Shown: positions 5,886 through 14,368 of the stretch, piece by piece
How the letters are laid out: each line of letters opens with the position of its first letter
How positions within the stretch are numbered: the stretch's first letter is position 1
Assembly: GCF_900129635.1 (NCBI RefSeq)
Contig: NZ_FSRB01000001.1
Span: 5,235,501-5,299,500, forward strand
Length of the DNA stretch: 64,000 nt
DNA from: Singulisphaera sp. GP187
GTDB taxonomy: Bacteria; Planctomycetota; Planctomycetia; Isosphaerales; Isosphaeraceae
Direction of reading: 5' to 3'
The notes under the pieces: model-generated
What the model saw: only the letters and a program-made list of their open reading frames with translations
What the model was told of the DNA's origin: nothing
Database searches by the model: none
Program-made: the position numbers and the translations under genes

Positions 5886-5907
5886 TTTATCACCTGTCAG
5901 TGATAAA
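5886..5907. promoter_or_regulatory. Inverted repeat in the divergent intergenic region
   Basis: TTTATCAC (5886-5893), six-base spacer, GTGATAAA (5900-5907): perfect 8-bp arms with the centre-to-centre spacing of a dimeric regulator site. It lies in the 300-base interval between the divergent genes at 5735 and 6036, about 60 bases upstream of a TTGGGTA element. Candidate operator for the capsid operon. Confidence 0.5.
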
Positions 5908-5968
5908 CGGGGGCCTGGGGGTGCTTGCTTATGTTTTGGGTGAAAACCTGAGTGTATGCCATCAAATA

Positions 5969-5983
5969 TTGGGTATCTATTAG
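5969..5983 (+). promoter_or_regulatory. TTGGGTA element upstream of the capsid operon
   Basis: TTGGGTATCTATTAG ends 52 bases before the ATG of the first capsid-module gene. It belongs to a family of similar elements at 7787 (+), 13999 (-), 20099 (-), 26426 (-) and 29449 (+). The position is right for a promoter core. Confidence 0.5.
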
Positions 5984-6035
5984 GTGTATGCAGAATTGTA
6001 GGGATACGCTCCGAGAAACCTAAGCAGAGGGTCCG

Positions 6036-7253
6036 ATGCGAAAACGTAAGCGTTCCTTGTTCGGTGAGTCGAATCTGCTCCGCTGGCGGTTCCGCGACAA
6101 CGGCCTCGATGGTCTCGGCGGCGGAACCTTAACCCCCGATGGTCCGGCGGTCGAACCCGATGTCCCCCCGGTTAATGGTGGACCCGATCGGTCTTACGAT
6201 TCGCTCGCCAACGCCACGATCGACGTCCCTAATGACACGCCGGCTACTCCTGCCAGCACGGTCGCACCACTCACTCCAGCCGATCCGAACAACGCCGCTG
6301 GTGCTACCCAGGCTACGTCTGCAAGCCAGTGGCGTGGTATCCGGGACGTTGCCCAGGATCGCGGATTCCGGTTCGATCACACCGTCACTGACGACCAGTC
6401 GGCCCTGGAATATCTGCTTCGCCGCGCCGACCAGAACCGCCAGGCGGACTTCTACGCGCAGTTGGGCCGGCAGCTTGCTCCCCAGGCTCCGCAGATCCAG
6501 AACTACCTCCAACACCAACAGCAGCAGGCACAACCGGCTCAGCCTCAGCGCAATCCGTGGGAGGCCCCTGAGTTCGACGAGCGTTGGGTTAGCCTCGTCG
6601 AACAGGACCAGGCGACTGGACTCTTTGTCGCCAAGCAGGGCGTTCAGCACGAGATCGCCCAGAAGGTCAACGAATTCGTCGCCTGGAAGAAGAATTACGA
6701 CCGCAATCCCGCCGCCGTGATCAACGGAATGGTGGAGGCGAAGGCGAAAGAGATCGCGAAGTCTGAGTTCCAAGAGCAATTCGCGTCGCAGCAGCGAGAA
6801 CAAACCGTCCAGTCGATCATGGCCGACAACAGCAGGTGGCTGTTCCAGGCTGACGCTTCGGGCCAGCGAGCATTCGACTACAACGGCCAACCGATCCTTT
6901 CACCGCTCGGGGCCGCTTACCTCGAGCAACTCAAGGTCGTCCGCCAAATGGGTGTCACTGATCCGCGACACCAGGACAAGCTCGCCAAGGATCTCGTGCG
7001 CGGGCAACTCGCCGCCGCCCAATACCAGCAGCAGGGACAACAGCAAGCGCAGGCGGCAAACCAAGCAACGCAGCAGGCGGTTGCGCAGCCGAACCGGAAT
7101 CCGCTTCAGGCTCTCCCTTCAGCCCAACGACGAGTCAACCCTGCCGCGACTGATCCTAATGAGGCTGGACTCAGCCTGTCGGAGCGGATCATGCGCGACC
7201 TTAAGGCAAACGGCGTCACTGACGAAGACATCCGACAATCTGCTGAGGGTTAA
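6036..7253 (+). CDS. Scaffold-like phage capsid assembly protein
   Basis: A 405-residue hydrophilic protein placed two genes before the major capsid protein. The N-terminal ~120 residues are Pro/Thr/Asp-rich and probably disordered; the middle has several Gln-rich stretches (around 165-180 and 330-350) separated by charged helices; the C terminus ends in a short helical segment. This composition and gene position are typical of podovirus scaffolding proteins, which template procapsid assembly and then exit or are degraded. No conserved domain is recognisable, so the call rests on context. The ATG at 6036 follows AGAGGG. Confidence 0.5.
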   Translation: MRKRKRSLFGESNLLRWRFRDNGLDGLGGGTLTPDGPAVEPDVPPVNGGPDRSYDSLANATIDVPNDTPATPASTVAPLTPADPNNAAGATQATSASQWRGIRDVAQDRGFRFDHTVTDDQSALEYLLRRADQNRQADFYAQLGRQLAPQAPQIQNYLQHQQQQAQPAQPQRNPWEAPEFDERWVSLVEQDQATGLFVAKQGVQHEIAQKVNEFVAWKKNYDRNPAAVINGMVEAKAKEIAKSEFQEQFASQQREQTVQSIMADNSRWLFQADASGQRAFDYNGQPILSPLGAAYLEQLKVVRQMGVTDPRHQDKLAKDLVRGQLAAAQYQQQGQQQAQAANQATQQAVAQPNRNPLQALPSAQRRVNPAATDPNEAGLSLSERIMRDLKANGVTDEDIRQSAEG

Positions 7254-7259
7254 TCAGCT

Positions 7260-7700
7260 ATGTCTGCCAACCAAGACCAATGGAAGAGTCCGTGGGCACT
7301 GACCGGCTACGTGTCTCCGCGATACCGCGCCGGCCATCTCTCGAACGCAGCCAGCACCAGCCGGGCCATGGAACTCTACCGAGAGACCGTAGCCAAAATG
7401 CCGTTTCTGGAGCGAATCAAGTTCAAGCTTGAGGCTCGGTTCTATCATCCTGTGCGCGGACGATTCATGGAGAGGGCCACTGACTCTCTCCATCGGTGGT
7501 GGCTCTGGAACGTCGCCGATTCCGAGTGCGAAGGGCTTATGGCTCGCGCCTATCGGATTCTGGTAAAGCCGGAGACCCGGACTCTATGCAGGGCCACGCG
7601 ACGAATTCAGGACAGCCTGAAGCTTCGCGGCGAAATTATGGCCAATCTCACCGCCGAGGGCGTTGAGATTTTCTCTGAGAACGGGCATCCGACTTACTAG
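7260..7700 (+). CDS. Hypothetical protein of the capsid operon
   Basis: A 146-residue basic protein beginning six bases after the scaffold-like gene. It is Arg/Trp-rich in the middle and helical towards the end. No family recognised. Conserved placement between scaffold and capsid genes would suggest a structural or assembly role; that is inference. Confidence 0.55.
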   Translation: MSANQDQWKSPWALTGYVSPRYRAGHLSNAASTSRAMELYRETVAKMPFLERIKFKLEARFYHPVRGRFMERATDSLHRWWLWNVADSECEGLMARAYRILVKPETRTLCRATRRIQDSLKLRGEIMANLTAEGVEIFSENGHPTY

Positions 7701-7786
7701 GAACACAAATCCTTTATTGTCGATCCTTGGGGCGTCCATGAGAAATCTTGGTCGCCCTTTTTTTATTGATAAAGGACCACGTTTTG

Positions 7787-7801
7787 TTGGGTACATATCA
7801 G
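7787..7801 (+). promoter_or_regulatory. TTGGGTA element upstream of the major capsid gene
   Basis: TTGGGTACATATCAG, identical over 15 bases (16 with the preceding G) to the minus-strand element at 20099-20113, 12 kb away. It lies 76 bases before the capsid gene start in a 177-base intergenic gap. A related TTGGGCCATAACTAG follows at about 7838. An exact match of this length upstream of two unrelated, oppositely oriented genes supports a regulatory function. Confidence 0.6.
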
Positions 7802-7877
7802 TGGAAGGGGGCCGAGTAGCCCCGATGCTGAAACAGGTTGGGCCATAACTAGGCCCCACACCTCGGAGGTTACTACA

Positions 7878-8975
7878 GTGGGCGCACCCTGGAGCCGGGT
7901 GGTCAATTCGACCATCAAAAAGTTTGTGCGCGAGCGTGAGATTAACATTCTCCGCAACCGCAAGCTGACCGCGCTGCTGAAGAAGAAGGGAAGGATTTCC
8001 TTCAATCACAGCGGTACGAAGATGGACTGGAAAATCAAGTACAAGCGGGTACGGATGACCCCGTTTGCCGATGGAGATACCCAAGAGTTCAGCCGGAAGG
8101 ATCGCAACAAAACGGCCGAACTCGATTGGCGTGGGTATGCGGCCACTGACTCGATGACCAAGGGCGAGTTCTTGATGAACCGCAATACCGAGGCCATCGT
8201 CAAGCTCTACTCCGAGATCGCGAGCGACCTCACGGACGACATGGAAGACGCCTTCGGCGAAGAGCTGTACGTAAACGGCTACGCTCCCGGCAACTCGAAG
8301 CGCATCCACGGCATCGAGAGCTTCCTGCAGGCGACCGCGAACGCCGGTAACGGAGCCGCAACCCCGACCGGGCAATTCGCCGGTCTTCAGTGCGCGCCCG
8401 GCTACTACGGCGGCTCGTGGGACTCGGGCAACCTGCCCGGCTGGCCCAACGGGCGCGGTGACGCGCAGTACGACTTCTGGTCGCCGCTGATCGTTGACGT
8501 GGGAGACAGTCTGTTCGACACCACGATCCACACGTGGAAGAACAACTGCATCGAGTCGCTCGCCTTCGGGATCATCAAGACCAAGAAGTCCAAGTCCATC
8601 AAGGGACAACTGGACGTGATCATGGTCGATGACGAGATGTACCGGACCTTCATCAACCAGATCCGGGGCAAGGAGCGCATCAACGTTACCAACGAGAAGA
8701 GTCAGCTCATCGCCCTTGGCTTCAATGATGTCACAAACCTGGACGGTACGGACATCACGTGGGAGTACGGGATTCCTGGTGGGGCCGGCTACGGTTTCAA
8801 CTGCGACATGATGGAAATCAAGTCGCAGCAGGCCCAGCTCTTCGTGCCGGAAGGTCCGGACCAGGACATCGTCAGCAAGTCGTGGCGGTTCTCGGTCGAC
8901 TTCTTCGGCAACTGCGTCTGGAACCCCAAGTTCTTCTGCAAGTTCATCAACATCACTAACCCCGACGAAGTCTAA
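7878..8975 (+). CDS. Major capsid protein
   Basis: A 365-residue protein that forms the head shell. The C-terminal third resembles major capsid proteins of podovirus-type phages: a segment with Leu-Asp-Gly and Trp-Glu-Tyr-Gly, then a Phe-Val-Pro-Glu-Gly-Pro motif and a Trp-Arg-Phe-Ser-x-Asp-Phe-Phe-Gly-Asn strand near the end, as expected for an HK97-type fold. The N terminus is strongly basic, which could face packaged DNA. The GTG start has GGAGG eight bases upstream. Its position after a scaffold-like gene and before a probable decoration gene fits. I am confident that it is structural, less so about the exact capsid lineage. Confidence 0.72.
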   Translation: MGAPWSRVVNSTIKKFVREREINILRNRKLTALLKKKGRISFNHSGTKMDWKIKYKRVRMTPFADGDTQEFSRKDRNKTAELDWRGYAATDSMTKGEFLMNRNTEAIVKLYSEIASDLTDDMEDAFGEELYVNGYAPGNSKRIHGIESFLQATANAGNGAATPTGQFAGLQCAPGYYGGSWDSGNLPGWPNGRGDAQYDFWSPLIVDVGDSLFDTTIHTWKNNCIESLAFGIIKTKKSKSIKGQLDVIMVDDEMYRTFINQIRGKERINVTNEKSQLIALGFNDVTNLDGTDITWEYGIPGGAGYGFNCDMMEIKSQQAQLFVPEGPDQDIVSKSWRFSVDFFGNCVWNPKFFCKFINITNPDEV

Positions 8976-9078
8976 TTCGATCTGGGGCGGACGTGAACCA
9001 CGTGGGCGAGACGAACGCCCGCTCACTTATACAGCCTAACGTTTTAATCCAGAGACGACCCGCATCGGAGATTGACAG

Positions 9079-9693
9079 ATGGTTACTACTGGCGACGCAC
9101 CTCCGTTTCAGCGCGGCGAGACCTTCTATAATGGCGGGCCCATCGACACGACCGACCTCGGTGGCGTCAACTACGAAGGCATGGAGTGGACCTTCACCGA
9201 CAATGACCCAAGGTCGACCTCGCAGTCAGTTGGTTCAGGCCGTTCGGTTACGGCGCGTATCACCCGCAACGTGAGCGGCGGCAACCTTAAGGGGGGCCGT
9301 CTAGCCCGTTTCAAGGCGGAAGACCCGTATGAGTCTCGCGTTGACGGGTACACATTCGCGGTTGGCGACCGGCCCGCCGGTATCATTGACGAGTACCTTC
9401 CTTCGGCCGGCGTGCCCAATAACGACCTGTTCTGGCTTGTCATCGACGGCCCGACGCAGTTCACTCAGCTTTCTGCGTCGGCCGCAAACCTGGTGATCGG
9501 GGACCGACTCGTGCCAGGGGCCGGGACTAGCGCGACGAACGACGACGCTGGCCGGGTAGCCAAACAGGATGTCACCGGAGCTGCCGCCACGCTGGCGAAT
9601 AACATTCAGAACTCTGTGGGTTACTCTGGAGCCGTCCAGGCTTCGACCGTGAACGCCAAGTTTTCGGGAGTGATCCACCGCTTCGGAAAGTAA
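9079..9693 (+). CDS. Probable capsid decoration or head-associated protein
   Basis: A 204-residue Gly/Ala/Thr-rich, mainly beta-predicted protein directly downstream of the major capsid gene. It has no Cys and few aromatic residues, typical of small head decoration or cement proteins that stabilise the shell. GGAG lies before the ATG. It is the last gene of the rightward capsid operon and is followed by a strong terminator. Function is inferred from position and composition. Confidence 0.45.
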   Translation: MVTTGDAPPFQRGETFYNGGPIDTTDLGGVNYEGMEWTFTDNDPRSTSQSVGSGRSVTARITRNVSGGNLKGGRLARFKAEDPYESRVDGYTFAVGDRPAGIIDEYLPSAGVPNNDLFWLVIDGPTQFTQLSASAANLVIGDRLVPGAGTSATNDDAGRVAKQDVTGAAATLANNIQNSVGYSGAVQASTVNAKFSGVIHRFGK

Positions 9694-9719
9694 GTGTTTT
9701 TCGCCGCGAGATCGATCTA

Positions 9720-9766
9720 AGCAGGGGAGAGATGCATTAGCTTCTCTCCCCTGCTTTCGTTTTTTG
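9720..9766 (+). terminator. Rho-independent terminator of the capsid operon
   Basis: GCAGGGGAGAG (9721-9731) pairs perfectly with CTCTCCCCTGC (9744-9754), 12-base loop, followed by TTTCGTTTTTT. A stable 11-bp stem plus T-run makes a convincing intrinsic terminator for plus-strand transcription. Confidence 0.88.
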
Positions 9767-9907
9767 GAAGTTGACTTCAAACCGAAATAAGCCGGAGTGT
9801 AAACCGCTTATTAATTCGGTCGTCTAATTGCATGCGAACTATGGTGATCGTGTGTGGTTATAACGCCACATGTCGACACTCATACTTCTTAAGCTAGGGC
9901 AATCACG

Positions 9908-10171
9908 ATGCCAGTGATGGACTCAGCGCGGGCGAGCCGCGCCGCAGCGGCACGCGCCGGAAAGAACCGAGCTAAAGGCAAGGGGCACCCGACGACGGGG
10001 GTCATCGAGTATTCTGGGGATGAGTGGGAGTTCATGCGTGCGATCGAAGATTTTAAGCGTGTGACGGGCCGCAAGTTCCCAACGTGGGCTGAAGTGTTCC
10101 GGGTTCTTTTGAGTCTCGGATACAAGAAGTCAGCAGAAGAGCCCGCACTAAAGGTTCATAGGGTCGCATAA
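9908..10171 (+). CDS. Small basic hypothetical protein
   Basis: An 87-residue protein. The N-terminal third is Ala/Arg/Lys-rich; the rest is a helical domain with Trp residues that could be a ribbon-helix-helix or other small DNA-binding fold. It stands alone, after the capsid terminator and convergent with the early module. The ATG at 9908 follows an A/T-rich 200-base leader that probably holds its own promoter. Function unknown. Confidence 0.5.
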   Translation: MPVMDSARASRAAAARAGKNRAKGKGHPTTGVIEYSGDEWEFMRAIEDFKRVTGRKFPTWAEVFRVLLSLGYKKSAEEPALKVHRVA

Positions 10172-10188
10172 GAGGCCACGGAAACGCC

Positions 10189-10226
10189 GCGAGCCGGGAC
10201 ACACGACGAAGTGCGACCCGGCTCGC
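10189..10226. terminator. Bidirectional hairpin between convergent genes
   Basis: GCGAGCCGGG (10189-10198) pairs perfectly with CCCGGCTCGC (10217-10226), a 10-bp GC-rich stem separating the rightward gene ending at 10171 from the leftward early module ending at 10250. It has no long T-run, so efficiency is uncertain. Confidence 0.6.
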
Positions 10227-10249
10227 CAATGGCCCCTTCAGGACTTGTA

Positions 10250-11182
10250 TCACGCAGCTTGGTCCTTCTCTTGGAGTTGAGGGTCGATTGGTTTCGTCTT
10301 TCGCCGCTTCGGCATCGGGAAGATGACGTCGCTCATGAAGTCCTGGCGGATCACAAGCTCTCCGGTGTCAGGGTCGGAGTCGGGACGGAGGCAAAGGAAC
10401 ACACCGCCGATCGGCTTGGGCGGATGGGCTGAACGGGCCGCATACGACTGGTCCAGGACTTCGTCGTCCTTTAGTTGCCGGTAGTTGCGGTAGTAGCTCG
10501 CGGTCTGCAAGTTGAGTTGCCGCCGTTCCACGTACCTACCTTTATCCGACACGTCCGCAATCTGGTCCGCCGCGCAGACCATGTTGTGTTTGTGGCCGAA
10601 CGTTAAGCAGTCGTAGACCCAATTGCGGCCCTTCCGGTTGAAATCGATCGTGCCTTTCGTGACCGGCGAGTCGCCTCCGGTGCCGTGAAGGTACAAGAGT
10701 TTATGCTTCGGCCGCTTGCGGTGGCCCGGCACGACGAAGCTCGTCTTAATGTAACCCCAGAACGACCCATGCTTGGCCTTGCCGCCCTCTCGGGCAAGCT
10801 CTTCCAGCACGCGCCGCACGGGGTCGTTGTACCCGTAGTTGATCCACGTCTCTTCGTGATTGCCGATCCCGATGATGTCGATGATGTCCTTGAAGGGCAT
10901 CAGAATCTCCATCGCCATGTCGACGATCGCCTTCGCGAGATCCTTCTTGCGTGCGACCAGTGGGTGGAGCACGGACAGGTCGAACCGGCGGTCTTTCGGC
11001 CCGATCGCGTCGAACATGTCGCCGTTAATGAGCACTCTCGCCCCGACATCCTTGGCTCGCTGTAACTGCCGCACGATCGCGTCATGATCGGAGCAGGCCG
11101 ACCCAAGGTGGAAGTCAGAGCAGAGCAGCCTCCAGAACGGCTGACCCAGTTCGGCGTGCTCTGTGTGGTTAGTGATAATCAC
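10250..11182 (-). CDS. Calcineurin-like metallophosphoesterase
   Basis: A 310-residue two-metal phosphoesterase. All five family motifs are visible in order: Asp-Phe-His-Leu-Gly, Asn-Gly-Asp-Met-Phe-Asp, Gly-Asn-His-Glu-Glu, a single His in Tyr-Leu-His-Gly-Thr, and Gly-His-Lys-His. These residues hold the di-metal centre; substrates of such phage enzymes range from nucleic acid 3' ends to cyclic nucleotides. The GTG start at 11182 has GGAGAG eight bases upstream. It is the last gene of the leftward early module. Repair, end processing or counter-defence are possible; the sequence does not choose. Confidence 0.85.
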   Translation of the reverse strand: MIITNHTEHAELGQPFWRLLCSDFHLGSACSDHDAIVRQLQRAKDVGARVLINGDMFDAIGPKDRRFDLSVLHPLVARKKDLAKAIVDMAMEILMPFKDIIDIIGIGNHEETWINYGYNDPVRRVLEELAREGGKAKHGSFWGYIKTSFVVPGHRKRPKHKLLYLHGTGGDSPVTKGTIDFNRKGRNWVYDCLTFGHKHNMVCAADQIADVSDKGRYVERRQLNLQTASYYRNYRQLKDDEVLDQSYAARSAHPPKPIGGVFLCLRPDSDPDTGELVIRQDFMSDVIFPMPKRRKTKPIDPQLQEKDQAA

Positions 11183-11228
11183 TTGAGGCGCTCTCCATAG
11201 AAGAAATGCGGGGCGATGCACAGCCGGG

Positions 11229-11654
11229 TCACAGGCTGTACTCGAGCACAAGTTGGACGAAGTAGGGATCGAGGCTCGGCTTGACGCCAGGGACCGATGC
11301 CGCGAACTTGCCGTCTTCGTCGGCGGCATTGACGTGGACTGAGCCGCTCGGGGCCTTCGACTTGAAAAACCATTGGTGCGTACGTTCGCTCTCGGCGGGC
11401 ACGCTATCGGCCGGCTGAACATAGAAGGCGTAGACGTTAGTCGGGGGCACATCGCCGGGATTAATCGGCGACAAGAGAACGAGGTTGACGGTTCCCCCTG
11501 GCTCAGTAGCAGGGGAACCGAAAACGACCTGTCGCCGGCCGGGAGTAGCCGGCACGTCGGGGATTGCGACAGGAAAGGGCTCGAAGACGTTCGTCAGGTA
11601 GGGTCCGAGAACGAAGACAGACTTGGGCATTTCGATCTCCTCTGCAGCAGACAT
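11229..11654 (-). CDS. Hypothetical beta-rich phage protein
   Basis: A 141-residue protein with many Val/Pro residues and predicted strands, without a recognised family. Two ATGs both have good ribosome binding sites: 11654 (GAGGTG) and 11630 (GAGGAGA); I keep the longer form. It sits between a membrane protein gene and the metallophosphoesterase. Confidence 0.5.
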   Translation of the reverse strand: MSAAEEIEMPKSVFVLGPYLTNVFEPFPVAIPDVPATPGRRQVVFGSPATEPGGTVNLVLLSPINPGDVPPTNVYAFYVQPADSVPAESERTHQWFFKSKAPSGSVHVNAADEDGKFAASVPGVKPSLDPYFVQLVLEYSL

Positions 11655-11709
11655 CCTTGCACCTCATTACCACAAGGCTCGAAATGGATCGTAGAAGGTC
11701 CGACTCCCC

Positions 11710-12120
11710 TTACGACAGGGGGCCTGCTACGTTTGGGTCGCTCGGCCCGGCAGGTGCGGGCTGAGGCGAGAAAGGGGCCGAAAAGGTAGCTTCCAGCGAG
11801 TCGCCGGCCTGAGATGCGAACTTATGCGCGAGGTTCGCCTCGGTTTCTCGCCGTTTAGCGAGTGCGAAGTAGACCCCCAGAGTATGGCTGTCCAGCCTCT
11901 CTAAAATGAACGCTTCCGAAGCCGAGCAATTGCCGTAGACGGTTCTGGAGACGCCATTAGCGGCGGCGGGGGCCGAGGCGACGGTGGAGCTTTGGACGGG
12001 ATACGGGGGCGAGTACCTTTGATTGGGGCCGCTGAGATTCAGGTTCGCGGGAACCTTCAGGTATCCCTTCAGGTACAGCACGCAAACGGCGATACCGGCG
12101 AGAACAAGGTACGGCATCAT
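11710..12120 (-). CDS. Small membrane-anchored hypothetical protein
   Basis: A 136-residue protein with an N-terminal hydrophobic helix (about residues 3-18), then a Pro/Ser-rich linker and a soluble helical part ending in a Pro-rich tail. AGGAGGG precedes the ATG. It is one of several adjacent genes with membrane or export signals (11710-13986), which could form a lysis or envelope-interaction set. Confidence 0.55.
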   Translation of the reverse strand: MMPYLVLAGIAVCVLYLKGYLKVPANLNLSGPNQRYSPPYPVQSSTVASAPAAANGVSRTVYGNCSASEAFILERLDSHTLGVYFALAKRRETEANLAHKFASQAGDSLEATFSAPFSPQPAPAGPSDPNVAGPLS

Positions 12121-12123
12121 GGA

Positions 12124-13056
12124 TCAACCCTCCTTTCGAGGGAGTTTGAGAAGGAGAATCAAGCCAACCGCTGTCACGCCAATGATTGGCCGATGCTCCT
12201 TGGTGAATCCCAGAGGGCAAAGTCCTGCGAGTCCAGTCGCCGGTCCGGGGTCGTTGGCCGGTTTGTAGCTCGAATCGGCCTTTCGGATCGCTTCCGCGAG
12301 GGCTTCCGGTCCCATCGAGTAGTCCAACGCCCTGTAGACTACTCGTCCGCCTTTTGGGTCGTTCGGCCCTTTTGGGGTCTGGACGAGGATGGTCGGCTTG
12401 CCGTTGACGACGTAGCCGAGCTTTGGGTCAACCTGCCATTCGTCAGGAGCGTAATCCTGGATCATCAGGTCGCCCTTGATCGAGGCAAACGCCGGATGAT
12501 TGTTTATGTCATTCACAACCGGAGCGCGATCGTCGTCGGAGCCGATCACTGTCACGTGTAGCTTGCCGACGCTCTTCTCGTCGGCAACCGCTTCCGCGAC
12601 AAATCGCTTAGCTTCCTCGGTTGGTGTGGTGTACTTGGTTTGCCGGTGAAGCTTCTCGGCGACAACTCCACCAGGGAACGGGTCCGTGATGGCACCGCTC
12701 AACCTTGGGTCCACGGCTGGCGTTCTCGGGCGGACGACAACAGGATTGGTTTTGGCTGCTTTTGAGGCGGCGACTGCTGCTGCGTAGGATCGGCGGTTAA
12801 ACTCGTCCTTCGTATCCCACGTGACCGTGCCGCGTTCATTCCAGTAACCACGCACGTCAAACTTGAGCCCGTTGTCCGTGACGTTGATCGTCCTGATGAC
12901 GCGGTGAGGCCGGGCCAGGTCGTTAGACGGAATCACCTGCGGCATCGGCATGCTCGGCAGCGGCGAGAAGATCGGCCCATACCCAGAAGAAGGAATCGGG
13001 CAACCTTGTGGTCCGCACTGGCCCAAGGTCGAGAGAAACAGAATCACAGCGTACAT
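12124..13056 (-). CDS. Exported protein with C-terminal membrane anchor
   Basis: A 310-residue protein. The first ~14 residues are hydrophobic (signal-like), followed by two Cys residues; the last ~20 residues form a hydrophobic helix capped by Lys-Leu-Pro-Arg-Lys. The intervening region holds a long Pro/Lys-containing domain without a recognised family. The ATG at 13056 follows GGGAGGCC. The stop lies three bases before the next start. The topology (N-terminal export signal, C-terminal anchor) suggests an envelope-facing protein expressed early; spanin-like or superinfection-exclusion roles are conceivable but not shown. Confidence 0.55.
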   Translation of the reverse strand: MYAVILFLSTLGQCGPQGCPIPSSGYGPIFSPLPSMPMPQVIPSNDLARPHRVIRTINVTDNGLKFDVRGYWNERGTVTWDTKDEFNRRSYAAAVAASKAAKTNPVVVRPRTPAVDPRLSGAITDPFPGGVVAEKLHRQTKYTTPTEEAKRFVAEAVADEKSVGKLHVTVIGSDDDRAPVVNDINNHPAFASIKGDLMIQDYAPDEWQVDPKLGYVVNGKPTILVQTPKGPNDPKGGRVVYRALDYSMGPEALAEAIRKADSSYKPANDPGPATGLAGLCPLGFTKEHRPIIGVTAVGLILLLKLPRKEG

Positions 13057-13073
13057 CGGTCTGGCCTCCCGTT

Positions 13074-13763
13074 TCAGTTGTGGGGGATCGGCGGCGGACC
13101 AGGCACGAGCATGACGTATGCCCATCCCTTTCCGCTCGGGTGAATCCATCGCTTAAGGAACTCTTTCCGCGACATCCACTCGTAGGTGCCGGGGAAGTTG
13201 TTGTCGAGAACTGCGGCCCAATTGGCGTCCAGATGCACAAGGTCGACCATATGGTGAATGGTCTGCATCTGGTATCGTTCGCCGTACCCTAACGTCACGC
13301 CCGGCATGCGGCCTTCAGAGAGGGCTTTGTCGAGAATCGACGGGTCGGTTCCCTCATACTGGACATAATCCAGCTTGGGGGCGAACTGCTTGAAGACCCG
13401 GTCGACCTTCTCCGGGTAGCCACCGCCCTCTTGGATTTTGTGGATGACATTCTGAAGTTCGCGGACATGGTGCCAGCGAGCAGCCATCGACATCGAGGCG
13501 AAGACGCACAGCCCAAGGCCATCGGCCGGCGCACCAAAGTTCTTGATGTGCTGAGGAACCGGCAGGTCGATCTGGATCTCAACCCCGTTGTGGATCGGGC
13601 CGTCAACAACGGCACCATCAGCCCCATAAACAAAGTCACCATAGATGATCCGGCCGTCGATGATTCGCTTGGGGGCCGGCTTGAGAATCTGGCCGAACGC
13701 TGGACTGCCCATCGTGATCGCGGCGATGCTTCTCAGGAAAGTCCGTTTACTGAGGTGTGGCAT
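13074..13763 (-). CDS. Secreted papain-like cysteine peptidase
   Basis: A 229-residue protein with an N-terminal export signal (basic start, hydrophobic stretch to Gly-Gln around residue 25). A Cys in Gly-Leu-Cys-Val-Phe-Ala (about residue 85), a His in the Met-Val-Asp-Leu-Val-His segment (about 175) and an Asn in Leu-Asp-Asn-Asn-Phe-Pro (about 188) appear in the order expected of a papain-like or C39-like peptidase. The motif Met-Ser-Arg-Lys-Glu-Phe-Leu follows. It overlaps a small one-helix membrane protein gene upstream. In a phage this could be an endolysin or a virion-exit protease, but peptidoglycan cleavage is not demonstrated. Confidence 0.55.
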   Translation of the reverse strand: MPHLSKRTFLRSIAAITMGSPAFGQILKPAPKRIIDGRIIYGDFVYGADGAVVDGPIHNGVEIQIDLPVPQHIKNFGAPADGLGLCVFASMSMAARWHHVRELQNVIHKIQEGGGYPEKVDRVFKQFAPKLDYVQYEGTDPSILDKALSEGRMPGVTLGYGERYQMQTIHHMVDLVHLDANWAAVLDNNFPGTYEWMSRKEFLKRWIHPSGKGWAYVMLVPGPPPIPHN

Positions 13764-13986
13764 CAGACTCTCCTTTAATCACAACCACGCGGGCCTTAGG
13801 GGACGGCATAAGCAGGACGGTCACGATGAACCCCATGATGAACCCGTCGAGCAGTCCACGGCGGTATGCGAGACTGATGGCCGCGTTAACCAGAGAGGCT
13901 AGCCTGCCAAACTCGGCCGCAAAGCCCTCGGTCTGCATCAGTTGTGGGAGCGAGCCCCACATTGCGTTCATTAGGTCTTGGCTCAT
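13747..13986 (-). CDS. One-helix membrane protein, holin-like candidate
   Basis: A 79-residue protein with an amphipathic N-terminal part and one strong hydrophobic helix (about residues 46-62) followed by a basic tail. The ATG at 13986 has GGGAGA six bases upstream. Its 3' end overlaps the start of the secreted peptidase by 17 bases, indicating coupled translation. A small membrane protein next to a secreted hydrolase is the layout of a holin-endolysin pair; this assignment is inference. Confidence 0.5.
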   Translation of the reverse strand: MSQDLMNAMWGSLPQLMQTEGFAAEFGRLASLVNAAISLAYRRGLLDGFIMGFIVTVLLMPSPKARVVVIKGESDATPQ

Positions 13987-13998
13987 CGTTGTCTCCCG

Positions 13999-14013
13999 CC
14001 TAGATTTACCCAA
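13999..14013 (-). promoter_or_regulatory. TTGGGTA element upstream of the putative lysis genes
   Basis: On the minus strand TTGGGTAAATCTAGG, ending 12 bases before the ATG of the one-helix membrane protein. It fits the phage-wide consensus TTGGGTAnMTMT. The very short distance to the start would leave a minimal leader if it is a promoter core. Confidence 0.45.
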
Positions 14014-14062
14014 TAAAGCAGCCCCCTACTCCATCAGGGGGATCAAGTTATGTGCAAATCAT

Positions 14063-14368
14063 CTAACCCATCAACCACTTCATCAGGGCCGGGTTGTCGC
14101 GGATCGCCGCAAACAGAACTGAAGCCAATGCGGTGACATCCTTCTCTGAAAGCCCGGTCCCGACCAGCGTGTCCAGGTCATGGAGGATCTCGTGGACTGC
14201 GGTCGCTTTCTGTTGGTCGGGAGCGAGAGCCGAGTCGAGAGTGATCGTGCCGTTCCAGGGTGAGTGCAGCCCCATCGTGTCCCGGTTCAGCACGGCCGAC
14301 TTCTCAACGACAAGCCTCACTCTGCGGCCAGAAAGACGCACAGTCTTGGGAATCGGAAAGCGCTGCAT
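14063..14368 (-). CDS. Small HExxH metallopeptidase-like protein (ImmA/IrrE-like)
   Basis: A 101-residue protein with a zincin motif His-Glu-Ile-Leu-His near residue 60, followed by a helix containing Leu-Ser-Glu and a Leu-Ala-x-x-Leu segment, the pattern of small phage ImmA/IrrE-type peptidases. ImmA-like proteases cleave repressors during induction; here the substrate is unknown. AAGGAG lies five bases before the ATG. The gene starts inside the 3' end of the HD hydrolase gene (52-base overlap). Confidence 0.65.
   Translation of the reverse strand: MQRFPIPKTVRLSGRRVRLVVEKSAVLNRDTMGLHSPWNGTITLDSALAPDQQKATAVHEILHDLDTLVGTGLSEKDVTALASVLFAAIRDNPALMKWLMG

Noticed and set aside
6129..6890. Long minus-strand frame opposite the scaffold-like gene
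   Set aside because: Shadow of the coding strand: composition is Leu/Arg/Val-rich, there is no ribosome binding site, and the plus-strand frame has proper start and context.
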